From Streptomyces sp. SID13031 (GTDB lineage: Bacteria > Actinomycetota > Actinomycetes > Propionibacteriales > Kribbellaceae): a stretch of DNA of 64,000 bases. The stretch covers positions 62,001-126,000 of the forward strand of contig NZ_JAAGLV010000016.1 of the NCBI RefSeq assembly GCF_010548305.1, read 5' to 3'. A program made the position numbers and the translations under genes. Shown piece by piece: positions 7,950-18,369 of this stretch. Within the stretch, counting starts at the first letter, position 1, and every line of letters starts with the position of its first letter. Under the pieces are notes generated by a model. That model was not told where the DNA came from, ran no database searches, and saw only the letters and a program-made list of their open reading frames with translations.

Positions 7950-8582
7950 ATGCTGACGTCCAGGCACCAGGCGCTAGTGGCGACACTTGCGGGGATGACC
8001 GTAGGGGTTGCCGTTTTCGGCACCGTTCTGGCGATCAACGGCAACTTCTCCGGCGGCGGAGACGACAAGACGTCGAGCCAGGTGGTGAACACCCAGCCGA
8101 CCCAGCCGACCAGCACGGGCGACGGTCTGCAGGCCGGTTCGCTCCAGTTCACGTCCCAGGCGTTCGGCGCCGATGACGCACCGGCGACCGCCGACATACC
8201 GACGGGCTGGAAGAGCGCCACCGGCGGCACCAGACCGAAGTACGTCGACCCGACCGGCGTCTGGCAGATCCGCTTCGACACCCGCGGCAGCAAGCAGACG
8301 CCGGACCAGCTCGTCGAGTCTCGCGCGAAGAGCATCGAGGAGAAGGATCTCCAGATCATCAGCCGCGACGACGGCACCCTGATCTACACCTACGTCGACC
8401 AGACCCGCGGGCCGCGGATGGGTCTGTCCAGCTTCCGCCCGACCCCTGACGGCAGCCGCACGCTGGTCGAGATCACCGTCGGCGGCCGCCCGCAGGACGA
8501 GGCCGGCCTCCGCGCCGTCCTCCAGCGCGCCACCGAGACCATCCAGCTCTCCGGCGCGACCGGCGACACCCGCCCGAACTAA
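7950..8582 (+). CDS. Membrane-anchored secreted protein of unknown function
   Basis: A 210-residue protein starting at ATG 7950 (GAGGTCGGG upstream). One N-terminal transmembrane segment (about residues 9-30, LVATLAGMTVGVAVFGTVLA) is followed by a disordered Gln/Thr/Pro linker and an extracytoplasmic domain with alternating strands (WQIRFDTRG, TLIYTYVDQ, RTLVEITVGGRP). The domain resembles small actinobacterial lipoprotein/LpqN-like folds in composition, but this is not a recognised match. It ends in TAA inside a short direct repeat and is convergent with the TAP-like hydrolase gene. Confidence 0.75.
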   Translation: MLTSRHQALVATLAGMTVGVAVFGTVLAINGNFSGGGDDKTSSQVVNTQPTQPTSTGDGLQAGSLQFTSQAFGADDAPATADIPTGWKSATGGTRPKYVDPTGVWQIRFDTRGSKQTPDQLVESRAKSIEEKDLQIISRDDGTLIYTYVDQTRGPRMGLSSFRPTPDGSRTLVEITVGGRPQDEAGLRAVLQRATETIQLSGATGDTRPN

Positions 8583-8636
8583 TACGGCGCAGTCAGCACC
8601 TCAGGTCCTAGTACTGCGCAGTCAGCACTTCAGGTC
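8580..8636. repeat. Direct repeat of about 27 bp at convergent gene ends
   Basis: Two near-identical copies, 8580-8607 and 8610-8636, share the core GCGCAGTCAGCAC and GTC at the end with 29-bp spacing. The right copy encodes the last codons and stop of the minus-strand hydrolase (TADLKC-stop), and the left copy contains the TAA stop of the plus-strand gene. It looks like a local duplication of a gene's 3' end. Confidence 0.8.
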
Positions 8637-10157
8637 GGCCGTCGGCGGCGTGCCCTTCAACAGGTACGCCTCGACGGCGTCATCGACGCACTTGTTGCCC
8701 GCGTGGTAGCCGGTGTGGCCGTCGCCGTCCCGCGTGATCAGGACGCCGCTCTCCAGCTGCCCGGCGAGCCCGACCGCCCAGTCGTACGGCGTCGCCGGGT
8801 CGCGGGTGGTACCGACGACGACGATCGGCTTGGCGCCGGCCGCCTTGATCGTGTGCGGCTTGTCCTCCGGCTTCACCGGCCAGTTCGCGCACGGCAGCGA
8901 TCCCCAGAGCAGGAACGAGCCGAACCGCGGTGACGCGGCCTTGAACTTCGCCGCGTCCGCCTTCGCGTCAGCGATCGAGGTGATATCCGGCCGGTCGATG
9001 CAGTTGACCGCGTAGATCACCTCGTTCTTGTTGTTGCCGTAGCCGCGCGGCGTCCGGCCGGTGAACTCGTCGGCGAGCGCGAGCAGCCGGGCGCCCTTGC
9101 CGGCCAGCCCGTCGACCACCGCATCCTCGAGCCGCGGCCAGTAGTCCTCCGTGTACATCGGATAGATCACCCCGAGGACGACGAGCGCCTGCGGCACGTC
9201 GCGCTTGCCGTCACCCGGCAGCGGCTTCGCGTCGCTCTCGTCGATCAGCTGGTCGATCTTCGCCAGTACTTCGGCCTTGGAGCTCCCCAACCGGCATTCC
9301 CGTTGCGCGCAGTCCTCGGCGAACGCGTCGAGCGCGGTGTCGAACCCCTTCGCCTGGGCGAGGTTGTTGTCCTCGGACGACTTCGACGGATCGACAGCGC
9401 CGTCGAGGACCAGCCGGCCGACGTTCTTCGGGAACAGCTCCGCGTAAGTCGCGCCGAGCAGGGTGCCGTAGGACATACCGAGGTAGTTGAGCTGGGTGTC
9501 GCCGACGATTCCGCGCAGTACGTCGATGTCGCGGACGGCGTCCTTCGTGGAGACGTGCGGCAGCAGGTCGCCGGAGCGCTGCTGGCAGCCGTCCGCGAGC
9601 GCTTTGGCCTGGGTGTTCAGCGCCTCGATCTCGGCCTCGTCGTCAGGGCTGCCGTCGGCGGAGATGAACTTGTCGAGCTGCTCGGTGTCGAGGCAGCGCA
9701 CCGGGGTCGAGTCGGCCACCCCGCGCGGATCCCAGCCGACCACGTCGAACTTCCGCAGCAGCGGCGCGCCGAGCACAAAACCGGCCGAGGCCGCGAACTG
9801 CTGCCCGGAGCCACCTGGCCCGCCCGGGTTGATGAACAGCGTGCCGATCTTGCCGGTCCGGTCCCGGGCCGGCACCTTGCGGGCGCGCAGCTCGATCGTC
9901 TTGCCCTCCGGCTTGGTGTAGTCGAGCGGCACGTTGATGGTCGCGCACTGGTTGCCGGAGCCGCAGCGCTGCCAGTCGGGCTGCTGGTTGTAGAACTTCT
10001 CCAGCCCCGCCGGTACCGGCCCGGCCGGCCCCTTCGGCGCAGCGCTCGACTGACTCCCGCCAGGCCCGTCAGCGTCCTGGGCCCGGCTGGCCACCCCACA
10101 AGCAGCCAGCAAGAGCGCGAGGCCGGTCACCACCACGGTCGTCCTGCGCATCATCAC
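8622..10157 (-). CDS. Secreted alpha/beta hydrolase, TAP-like (tripeptidyl aminopeptidase family) lipoprotein
   Basis: A 511-residue lipoprotein of the actinobacterial TAP/SlpD-E type serine peptidases. The signal ends in LLLAAC with Cys20 as the lipidation site. The alpha/beta-hydrolase core has the oxyanion region INPGGPGGSG (about residues 109-118), the nucleophile elbow LGMSYGT with Ser229, and the C-terminal TAP-like domain (PF08386) with VVVGTTRDPATPY (Asp) and GDGHTGY (His). It should cleave short peptides, often from the N-terminus, outside the cell. The start is GTG 10157, directly followed by two ATG codons. The ricT stop overlaps it (TGA at 10156-10154), implying translational coupling. 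Confidence 0.88.
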   Translation of the reverse strand: MMMRRTTVVVTGLALLLAACGVASRAQDADGPGGSQSSAAPKGPAGPVPAGLEKFYNQQPDWQRCGSGNQCATINVPLDYTKPEGKTIELRARKVPARDRTGKIGTLFINPGGPGGSGQQFAASAGFVLGAPLLRKFDVVGWDPRGVADSTPVRCLDTEQLDKFISADGSPDDEAEIEALNTQAKALADGCQQRSGDLLPHVSTKDAVRDIDVLRGIVGDTQLNYLGMSYGTLLGATYAELFPKNVGRLVLDGAVDPSKSSEDNNLAQAKGFDTALDAFAEDCAQRECRLGSSKAEVLAKIDQLIDESDAKPLPGDGKRDVPQALVVLGVIYPMYTEDYWPRLEDAVVDGLAGKGARLLALADEFTGRTPRGYGNNKNEVIYAVNCIDRPDITSIADAKADAAKFKAASPRFGSFLLWGSLPCANWPVKPEDKPHTIKAAGAKPIVVVGTTRDPATPYDWAVGLAGQLESGVLITRDGDGHTGYHAGNKCVDDAVEAYLLKGTPPTADLKC

Positions 10158-11290
10158 AGCGAGCTGTCTCCCGTACCCTCGTCCGACCCGTCCCCTGCTC
10201 CGCTCACGCCGTCTGCGCTCTCACCGTCAGCCTGTACTGCGCTGTCGGCCTCGCCTTGACTCAACCGGCGCCGCCGACGCGGCTTGCGACGGCGCGCTGG
10301 CTCGACAGCCTCCGCTGCGTCCTCAGCCTGCGGTGTGTCCTCTACCTGCGGTGCTTCGACTGCCTGTGGCGCTTCGGCTGCCTGTGGTGCTTCGACTGGG
10401 TCAGCCTCTCGTACCGCGGGGGCAGGCGGCTGGGTCAGCTCCACCATCACCGGCGGAGCGTCCGAGGTAGTGGTGCTGGAGGCGTCGTACTGCTGGCGTG
10501 GGGAGCAGACGTCGGCCCGGCTGCAGGCGCAACGGCGGCCGGAGGCGGCCAACCGGACCACTACCGTGTCGCTCGGGACGTTGTGCCCGACGACGACGCC
10601 GTCACCCGCGGGGGTCTCGACCTGCGTACCGGTGGCAGGGGCCTTCGCGTTGAACTCCTGGTACAGCGGGTGCTCGTACTTCAGGCAGCACATCAGCCGC
10701 CCGCACGCGCCGGAGATCTTCAGCGGGTTCAGCGGCAGGTCCTGGTCCTTCGCCATTCGCACGCTGACCGGCTCGAAGTCCTTCAGGAAGGTCGCACAGC
10801 ACAGGTCACGCCCGCACGGCCCGATCCCGCCCTGCAACCGCGCCTCGTCGCGAGCGCCCACCTGGCGCAGCTCGATCCGCGCTCGCAGCCCGCGGGCGAG
10901 ATCCCGGACCAGCTCACGGAAGTCCACCCGGTGCGGCGCGGAGAAGTACACGATGACGAGCTGGTCGACATCCGCCCGGCGGTCGACGAAGTCGATCCCG
11001 ACCACCTTCATCGGCAGCCCGTGCTCGCGGATCAGCCGCTTGGCGATCAGCCGCGCGTCGCCCCGGCGCTGCCGGTTCTGCTCGTCGCGCTCCAGGTCGG
11101 CCGGCGTGGCGACGCCCTCACACAGCGGCAGCCCACCGATCTCCTCGGTCACGTACTGCGGCGCCCAGACGCACTCGGCGACCTCCGGCCCGTCGTCGGT
11201 CGGGACCAGCACTTTTTCCCCGACCCGCGGTCTGTGCGAGCCGGGGTCGAGGTAGTACAGCCGCCCGTACCGCTCGAACGACACCGCCAT
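10154..11290 (-). CDS. ricT: PSP1-domain iron-sulfur protein RicT (YaaT)
   Basis: A protein of about 378 residues with the PSP1/RicT fold. The cysteine motifs CGRDLCC and CGRLMCC, plus CACS, are the ligands of the RicT Fe-S cluster known from the Bacillus Ric complex, which stimulates RNase Y-dependent mRNA maturation. The core MAVSFERYGRLYYLDPG starts at ATG 11290, although in-frame GTG 11302 and ATG 11296 are possible. The C-terminal hundred residues are low complexity: EAPQ repeats, then a basic RRRKPRRRRR stretch and an acidic tail, possibly for RNA or partner binding. RicA and RicF partners are not nearby. It is co-transcribed with the TAP-like hydrolase. Confidence 0.88.
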   Translation of the reverse strand: MAVSFERYGRLYYLDPGSHRPRVGEKVLVPTDDGPEVAECVWAPQYVTEEIGGLPLCEGVATPADLERDEQNRQRRGDARLIAKRLIREHGLPMKVVGIDFVDRRADVDQLVIVYFSAPHRVDFRELVRDLARGLRARIELRQVGARDEARLQGGIGPCGRDLCCATFLKDFEPVSVRMAKDQDLPLNPLKISGACGRLMCCLKYEHPLYQEFNAKAPATGTQVETPAGDGVVVGHNVPSDTVVVRLAASGRRCACSRADVCSPRQQYDASSTTTSDAPPVMVELTQPPAPAVREADPVEAPQAAEAPQAVEAPQVEDTPQAEDAAEAVEPARRRKPRRRRRLSQGEADSAVQADGESADGVSGAGDGSDEGTGDSSL

Positions 11291-11364
11291 CACCATGCCC
11301 ACCGCGCCAGACTACGTGCCAAGGCGCCCCGGAGTGCTCTTTCGAGTTCTCGAGGCGGTGTGGC

Positions 11365-12357
11365 TCAGCGTTTGCTGTCCTTGACGGTGCCGGTCAGTAG
11401 CTCGTCGTCGGGGCCGTACGCGGCGCACATGACCAGCCGGTCGCCGTCGTTCCACTGGTCCTCGCTCGGGTACCAGTAGTTGGACTCGAGCTCCGACTTG
11501 TCCACCGTGTTCCCGATGTACTTGCTGAACTCGACAGCGCATCGGTCACCGGCCAGCCCGTTCACCCGGTCCTCGCCCGGATACACGGCGGTGGCCTGCA
11601 AGATGTAGTTCGCGGTGATCTCGCCGTCGTGTGGACCGGCGCAGTCCTCCCGGTACACCTCGTCCTCGCCCCAGCCGTCGTCGAAGCACTCCCCGACCGC
11701 CAGCGAGTCGGCGTAGGTGATGCCACCCGCCCCCTCGCCCTCGTAGCCGTCGGAGGCGACGCCGACGACGATCATGAGCGCGAGCAGCCCGGCGCCGAAC
11801 AGCGTGACCAGCCCGCCGGTGACGATGCCACCCACCGCCAGCCCTTTGCCGGACTCTCCCCGCCGCTTGATCTGCACCAGCGCGGCGATCCCGAGCCCGA
11901 TCGCGACCGGCGCACTGATCCCGACCACGAACCCGGCCAGCCCACAGACGAGCGCCGCGACCGCGAGCCCGTTCGTCTTGAGCGCCGGCGCCCCCTCGTA
12001 CCCATAGCCATACCCGTACGGCGCCGGGTACTGCGTGGGGTACTGCCCCTGCCCGTACGGCAACTGCTGCCCGTACTGCGCAGGCTGCGGGGGTTGCCCG
12101 TACTGCGGCTGCTGGCCGTATTGCGGCGGTTGCCCGTACTGCGCCGGCTGCTGCCCGTATGGCGACTGCTGCGACGGCGGCTGCCCGTAGGGGTTGGCCT
12201 GCGCCGGCGGCGGCTCAGGCTGCCGCCCATACGTCGGCAGCGGCCGTGTGGAGTCCGCCGCCGGCAGCGCCTGCGTGGAGTCTTGCGTCGGCAGCGGCTG
12301 CGTGGTGTCCTGCGGCCGGTCCGGGTCAGATCCCGGTGGTTGTGGTGGATAGCTCAC
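11365..12357 (-). CDS. DUF4190 / septum-formation family membrane protein
   Basis: A 330-residue protein starting at GTG 12357 with a GGGGGAG site. Residues 1-120 are a disordered Pro/Gln/Tyr-rich tail with many PYGQ/QYGQ repeats facing the cytoplasm. Two transmembrane helices (LAVAALVCGLAGFVVGISAPVA and LFGAGLLALMIVVGV) flank the DUF4190 signature with a short basic loop IKRRGESGKGLAVGG. The extracytoplasmic domain with paired cysteines (GECFDDG, EDCAGPHDGE, DRCAVEF, MCAAYGPD) is the septum-formation domain (PF13845). The name comes from family annotation; a direct role in division is not proven. A shorter paralogue lies 11 nt upstream in the same operon. Confidence 0.82.
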   Translation of the reverse strand: MSYPPQPPGSDPDRPQDTTQPLPTQDSTQALPAADSTRPLPTYGRQPEPPPAQANPYGQPPSQQSPYGQQPAQYGQPPQYGQQPQYGQPPQPAQYGQQLPYGQGQYPTQYPAPYGYGYGYEGAPALKTNGLAVAALVCGLAGFVVGISAPVAIGLGIAALVQIKRRGESGKGLAVGGIVTGGLVTLFGAGLLALMIVVGVASDGYEGEGAGGITYADSLAVGECFDDGWGEDEVYREDCAGPHDGEITANYILQATAVYPGEDRVNGLAGDRCAVEFSKYIGNTVDKSELESNYWYPSEDQWNDGDRLVMCAAYGPDDELLTGTVKDSKR

Positions 12358-12368
12358 AGCAACTCCCC

Positions 12369-13037
12369 CTAGCGCTGAGATCCGCGCATGGAGCCTGCCA
12401 GCTGCTCGCCAGGCTTCCCGACCATGCACAGGACGTTGCCGTCAGCAACGGCACGATCCTCCAGTACGACGTAGTACATGTCCAGCTCCGACCGCTCGTA
12501 CGGCTTCCCCACGAAGGTCTGGAACGCGCTCGCGCACTGCTGCGTCGCCGCCGCGCTCTTCTGCTCCGTGGACAACCCGGTCAGCGTCGCACGAACCTTC
12601 GCGTACGCCTCACCAGTGTGCGCTCCGACACAGTCCGCGATCGTCACCTGGCGAAGGGTGTCCACCTCCAGGTCCGCGTCGAAGCACTGCTGGACTTCCA
12701 CCTGCGAGATGACCGTCGATCGCCCGATGCCCGCGCGGCGTTCGCCGTACAGGTTGAGCGCGGCGGCGACGCCGAACGCGATCAGCCAGCACCCGCAGAT
12801 CACCAGCGCGGCGACCGCCAGCCCACGCCCGCGCGCCCCCGACTTCCGGATCCGCGGCAACGCGATCAGCCCCAGCACCGCCGCGATCGGCACCAGCCCC
12901 GGCAGGCTGGTCGCGAACGCCACGACCGCATAGCGATCCACCCGACGCTGCGCGGGTGTCGGCACGCCCTCCAGCCAGGACTCAGCCGACGGAAGCGGAG
13001 TCCGCGCAGGCTGGATCGGCGGGGGAGGTTGGGTCAA
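12369..13037 (-). CDS. Second, shorter DUF4190 / septum-formation family protein
   Basis: A 222-residue paralogue of the downstream gene, with TTG start 13037 and AAGGA site. The proline-rich cytoplasmic tail is short (MTQPPPPIQPARTPLP). It keeps the two transmembrane helices around IRKSGARGRGLAVAALVI and an extracytoplasmic domain with the same Cys spacing (VQQCFDAD, IADCVGAHTGEAYAKV, QCASAFQTFVG, VLCMVGKP). The tandem pair sits between holB and ricT, which are commonly near neighbours in actinobacteria, so the pair looks inserted into an otherwise conserved block. Adjacent genes of the two sizes suggest tandem duplication followed by expansion of the low-complexity tail. Confidence 0.8.
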   Translation of the reverse strand: MTQPPPPIQPARTPLPSAESWLEGVPTPAQRRVDRYAVVAFATSLPGLVPIAAVLGLIALPRIRKSGARGRGLAVAALVICGCWLIAFGVAAALNLYGERRAGIGRSTVISQVEVQQCFDADLEVDTLRQVTIADCVGAHTGEAYAKVRATLTGLSTEQKSAAATQQCASAFQTFVGKPYERSELDMYYVVLEDRAVADGNVLCMVGKPGEQLAGSMRGSQR

Positions 13038-13143
13038 GGAACATCCTTCGGAAGGGTCACGCCAAACGGCGAGGGCTAGCCACCCACGTATCGCGGGGGT
13101 CCCTGCCTTCGTTACAGGCGTGTCCGCTCGCCAGACGCGAGTC

Positions 13144-14313
13144 TCAGCCCTCGAACAGGGCGATCGTCATCGCTTCGAGCGCCAGCAGCGGTGCGACGTT
13201 GCCCTCGATCGCCTCGCGGCAACCGGTCAGCGCGCCGATCCGGCGGATCGTCTGCTCGGGGCTCGTCCGGCCGGCCAGCTGTTTGATGTCCTGGCCCAGC
13301 TCGGCGTTGATCAGTTCTGCTCCCGCGGCGGTCTGAACGACCAGAACGTCGCGATACAAGGCCATCAGATCCACCAGTGACCGATCGAGCACATCGCGTT
13401 CCCAGCGTTTGGCGCGCGCCTTCTGCTGGTCTTCGAGCTCCTTCAGCGCAGCGCCCGCCTCGCGCGGTTTGGCGCCCTTGGTGCCGACACCGAGTGCCTG
13501 CTCGAGATCGGTCCGCTCTTTCTCGTCGACCTTCGCCGCGCTCGCCTTGGCCTCGACCTTCGCCGCCTCGACGAGTCGCTGGGCCGCGTTGAGGCAGGCC
13601 CCGATGTCATGCAGCTCGAACGGGACTTCCAGCACCTTGCTCCGCCGGCTTCGGACCTCCTCGTCCCGCGCCAGCGCCTTCGCGCGTCCGATGTGCCCCT
13701 GCGCCGCCCGCGCCGCGAATCCGGCCAGCTCCGGCTCGATCCCCGACTGCCGGGTCAGCATCTCGGCGACCGCGAGCACCGGCGGGGTTCGCAGTACGAG
13801 CAGCCGGCAACGGGACCGGATGGTCGGTACGACGTCCTCGACCGTCGGCGCGCAGAGCACCCACACCGTGCGCGCGGCCGGCTCCTCGATGCTCTTCAGC
13901 AACGCATCCGCGGCCTGCTCGGTCAGCCGGTCCGCATCCTCGACCACCATCACCTGCCAGCGCCCCTGGGTCGGACTCATCGCGGCCCGGCGGACCAGTT
14001 CGCGGATCTCGCCGACGCGGATCGACAGCAACTCGGTGCGGATCAGCGATACGTCGGGGTGCGCGCCGTTGAGCGCAGTACTACAGACAGCGCACTCGCC
14101 ACAGCCGTCGGTCTTGCATTGCAGCGCGGCGGCAAACGCCCGGCCCGCATTGGACCGGCCCGATCCAGGCGGACCGGTGATCAGCCAGGCATGCGTCATC
14201 CCGTTCGTGGCCGGGCCACTCTCGCCCCGCAACCGCGCCGACGCCCCGCCGACAGCCTTACGTAGTACGGCGACCGCAGGCTCCTGCCCGACCAGATCGT
14301 CCCAAACGCTCAT
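13144..14313 (-). CDS. holB: DNA polymerase III delta' subunit
   Basis: A 389-residue clamp-loader subunit. It has the AAA+ P-loop GPPGSGRSNAG, where the catalytic Lys is replaced by Arg as is usual for non-hydrolysing delta' subunits. It also has the zinc module CKTDGCGECAVCS (about residues 66-78), the Walker-B-like VVEDADRLT and SRC arginine-finger motif IRSRCRLL. The central part holds an Ala/Lys/Glu-rich helical insert (about residues 245-300). It loads the sliding clamp together with DnaX and delta. The start ATG 14313 overlaps the stop of the MFS-tmk gene by 4 nt (ATGA), a tight coupling seen in many actinobacteria. Confidence 0.92.
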   Translation of the reverse strand: MSVWDDLVGQEPAVAVLRKAVGGASARLRGESGPATNGMTHAWLITGPPGSGRSNAGRAFAAALQCKTDGCGECAVCSTALNGAHPDVSLIRTELLSIRVGEIRELVRRAAMSPTQGRWQVMVVEDADRLTEQAADALLKSIEEPAARTVWVLCAPTVEDVVPTIRSRCRLLVLRTPPVLAVAEMLTRQSGIEPELAGFAARAAQGHIGRAKALARDEEVRSRRSKVLEVPFELHDIGACLNAAQRLVEAAKVEAKASAAKVDEKERTDLEQALGVGTKGAKPREAGAALKELEDQQKARAKRWERDVLDRSLVDLMALYRDVLVVQTAAGAELINAELGQDIKQLAGRTSPEQTIRRIGALTGCREAIEGNVAPLLALEAMTIALFEG

Positions 14314-16424
14314 GACTCCACCTTCGACTGCGACTCCGCCGTCTCCACGTCCGGCTGCAACTCCGCCTGCGGCTGCTGCTCTGGCGCTGGCTCCGTCGTC
14401 GGCTGCGGCGCTACCTGGCCCAGCATCGGGAGTAGGCGGGCCTTGATCTGCGCGGCCAGGTGGGCGCGGTCCTGGGTCGCGTCGAGGACCAGGTAGTGCT
14501 GCGGCTCAGCGGCGGCGAGCTCCAGGAACGCCTTCCGGACGCGCTCGTGGAAGTCGGCCGACTGCGCCTCGATCCGGTCCCGCCCCTCGAACCGGCCGAG
14601 CCCGCTCTTGGGCGGCAGGTCCAGCAGGATGGTCAGGTTGGGCCGCAGGTCGTCGGTGGCCCAGCGGTTCACGCGCTCGACGTCCGCGAGATCCAGATCG
14701 CGCCCGGACCCTTGGTAGGCGAGCGCGGAATCGACGTACCGGTCGGTGATCACCACGGCGCCGGACTTCAGCGCGGGCTTGATCACCGAGTCGACGTGCT
14801 CGGCCTTGTCGGCGGCGTACAGCAGCGCCTCGGCGCGGTCCGAGATCTCACCGGTCGCCGGGTCGAGCACGATCTGACGCAGCTTCTTGCCGAGATCGGT
14901 GGCGCCCGGCTCGCGGGTGAGCAGCACCTGGTGGCCTTGCTCCTTCAGCCACTCGACCAGCAGCGCGGACTGCGTCGACTTGCCCGCGCCCTCACCACCC
15001 TCGAGCGCGACGAACAGCCCGGTCGTCGGGTACACCCCAGGCGTCTTGCCGAAGCTGCGGCGCAGGTCGCGCCAGAACGGTACGCCGGGGCGGTCGTCCA
15101 TCTGCCGCCACGCGACCACACCGATCACGCTGGCCAGCACGGCCGCGATCAGCATCGTCATCGCGGCGCCGTTGTAGGTGATCGAGTGGTCACCTGCCGA
15201 CAGCGTGTGCCGCCCGATCGCACCGGCGACGAACGGCGCCACCGCCAGCGTCACCGCGAGCACCGTCCGGACCGCCGACTGGACGAACGCGAACGTCCGG
15301 CCGCGCACGTTGTCGGGCACCTCCAGCCCGAGCAGCGTGTACCCCGAGACCCAGGACGCACCCGCGCAGAAGCCGAGCACGATCGCGATCATGGTGGCGA
15401 TCTCGATCTGCTGGATCAGCGCCAGCCCGGCCAGCCCGACCCCCGACCCGACCAGCCCGGCCGCGAACAGCCGGCGGCGCGACAACCCGGAGAAGATCCT
15501 TGGCGCGAAGCCCATCCCCAGGGCCAGCCCGCCGAAGACGGCTCCGAAGAGCACGCCGTACCCCGGGTCGCCGCCGCCCAGGCCCTCGACGTACGTCCGG
15601 CCGAGGCCGATCACCACGGCACCGGCCGCGAAGGCGCCGGAGATCCCGACCACGAGCCCACGGATCACCGGCGTACCGGTGACGTAGGACCAGCCCTCGA
15701 CCATCGTGCGCCACAGCGTCGGGTGCTCGTCGTGGTCGTTTCTCGCGGATCGCCCGATCTCGGCGACCGAGATGATCGCCAGGCCGGAGATCGCGAAGGT
15801 GGCGGCGTTCACGTAGACGGCCAGGTTGATCGAGAAGAAGTCGCCGAGCCCGCGGGTGACCAGGGTGATCACGGTGAAGATCGCGGCCGCCGGCAGCGCG
15901 GTCCCGTACGTCGTGATCAGGCTGAGCTGGTTGGCCGCCTCCAGCCGGTGCCGGGGAATCAGGTTCGGCACGCTGGCGTCCTTGGCCGGACCCCAGATCA
16001 GGCTGACGATCTCGATCAGCACGGTCGCCACCAGTACCCAGGTCAGCGTGCCGACGATCGGGATGCTGACGAAGAACGCCGCCCGGATCATGTCGCCGAG
16101 GATCATCGTCCAGCGCCGATCCAGCCGATCCGCCACCCAGCCGGCCACCGGCCCCATCACCAGCGCAGGCAGCACCCGCAGGAACAGCACGCCACCGATA
16201 GCGAAGTTCGCCGCCTGATAGTCATCCCCGGCGAACGCCTTCGCCATCGCGGTCAGCGCGAGCAATCCGATCCAGTCGCCCAGACTCGACAGCCCGAAAG
16301 CGATCCACAACCGCCGGAACGCCCTGATCCGCAACACCGCGCGCAGGTCGTGCGCCGGTGCAGGATCAGTCAACGGGTCATAAACCTCCGGCACGGAAGA
16401 GAGCCTAGTCGGGCCCCCCGACAT
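14310..16424 (-). CDS. tmk: Bifunctional MFS transporter / thymidylate kinase fusion
   Basis: A 704-residue fusion. Residues about 30-450 form an MFS membrane domain with roughly twelve helices and the loop motif GWVADRLDRRWTMILGD. Residues about 475-680 form a complete dTMP kinase: P-loop LEGGEGAGKST, LTREPGATDLG, TDRYVDSALAYQGSGRDL (the DRY/DRx motif), and the lid region RFEGRDRIEAQSADFHERVR. The kinase phosphorylates dTMP to dTDP. The transporter substrate is unknown. A Pro/Gln/Glu-rich tail follows. No frameshift separates the two domains, so the fusion is genuine, and it is known from other actinobacteria. The start ATG 16424 has GAGGG very close, and GTG a few codons later is an alternative. 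Confidence 0.9.
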   Translation of the reverse strand: MSGGPTRLSSVPEVYDPLTDPAPAHDLRAVLRIRAFRRLWIAFGLSSLGDWIGLLALTAMAKAFAGDDYQAANFAIGGVLFLRVLPALVMGPVAGWVADRLDRRWTMILGDMIRAAFFVSIPIVGTLTWVLVATVLIEIVSLIWGPAKDASVPNLIPRHRLEAANQLSLITTYGTALPAAAIFTVITLVTRGLGDFFSINLAVYVNAATFAISGLAIISVAEIGRSARNDHDEHPTLWRTMVEGWSYVTGTPVIRGLVVGISGAFAAGAVVIGLGRTYVEGLGGGDPGYGVLFGAVFGGLALGMGFAPRIFSGLSRRRLFAAGLVGSGVGLAGLALIQQIEIATMIAIVLGFCAGASWVSGYTLLGLEVPDNVRGRTFAFVQSAVRTVLAVTLAVAPFVAGAIGRHTLSAGDHSITYNGAAMTMLIAAVLASVIGVVAWRQMDDRPGVPFWRDLRRSFGKTPGVYPTTGLFVALEGGEGAGKSTQSALLVEWLKEQGHQVLLTREPGATDLGKKLRQIVLDPATGEISDRAEALLYAADKAEHVDSVIKPALKSGAVVITDRYVDSALAYQGSGRDLDLADVERVNRWATDDLRPNLTILLDLPPKSGLGRFEGRDRIEAQSADFHERVRKAFLELAAAEPQHYLVLDATQDRAHLAAQIKARLLPMLGQVAPQPTTEPAPEQQPQAELQPDVETAESQSKVES

Positions 16425-16485
16425 CCCTCACGTGGCGTCTGCCATCGTTCGCGCAGCCGCACGGAGCGAGCCGGGGGGTCACCTA

Positions 16486-18343
<1,858 letters not shown>

Positions 18344-18369
<26 letters not shown>

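Noticed and set aside
13038-13143. Possible tRNA between holB and the septum-formation gene
   Set aside because: No T-loop GTTCGAAT-like sequence and no cloverleaf can be drawn; only short GC stems.
14310-16424. MFS-Tmk as an artefact of a missed stop or frameshift
   Set aside because: The frame is open throughout, both domains are complete, and the same fusion is known from other actinobacteria.
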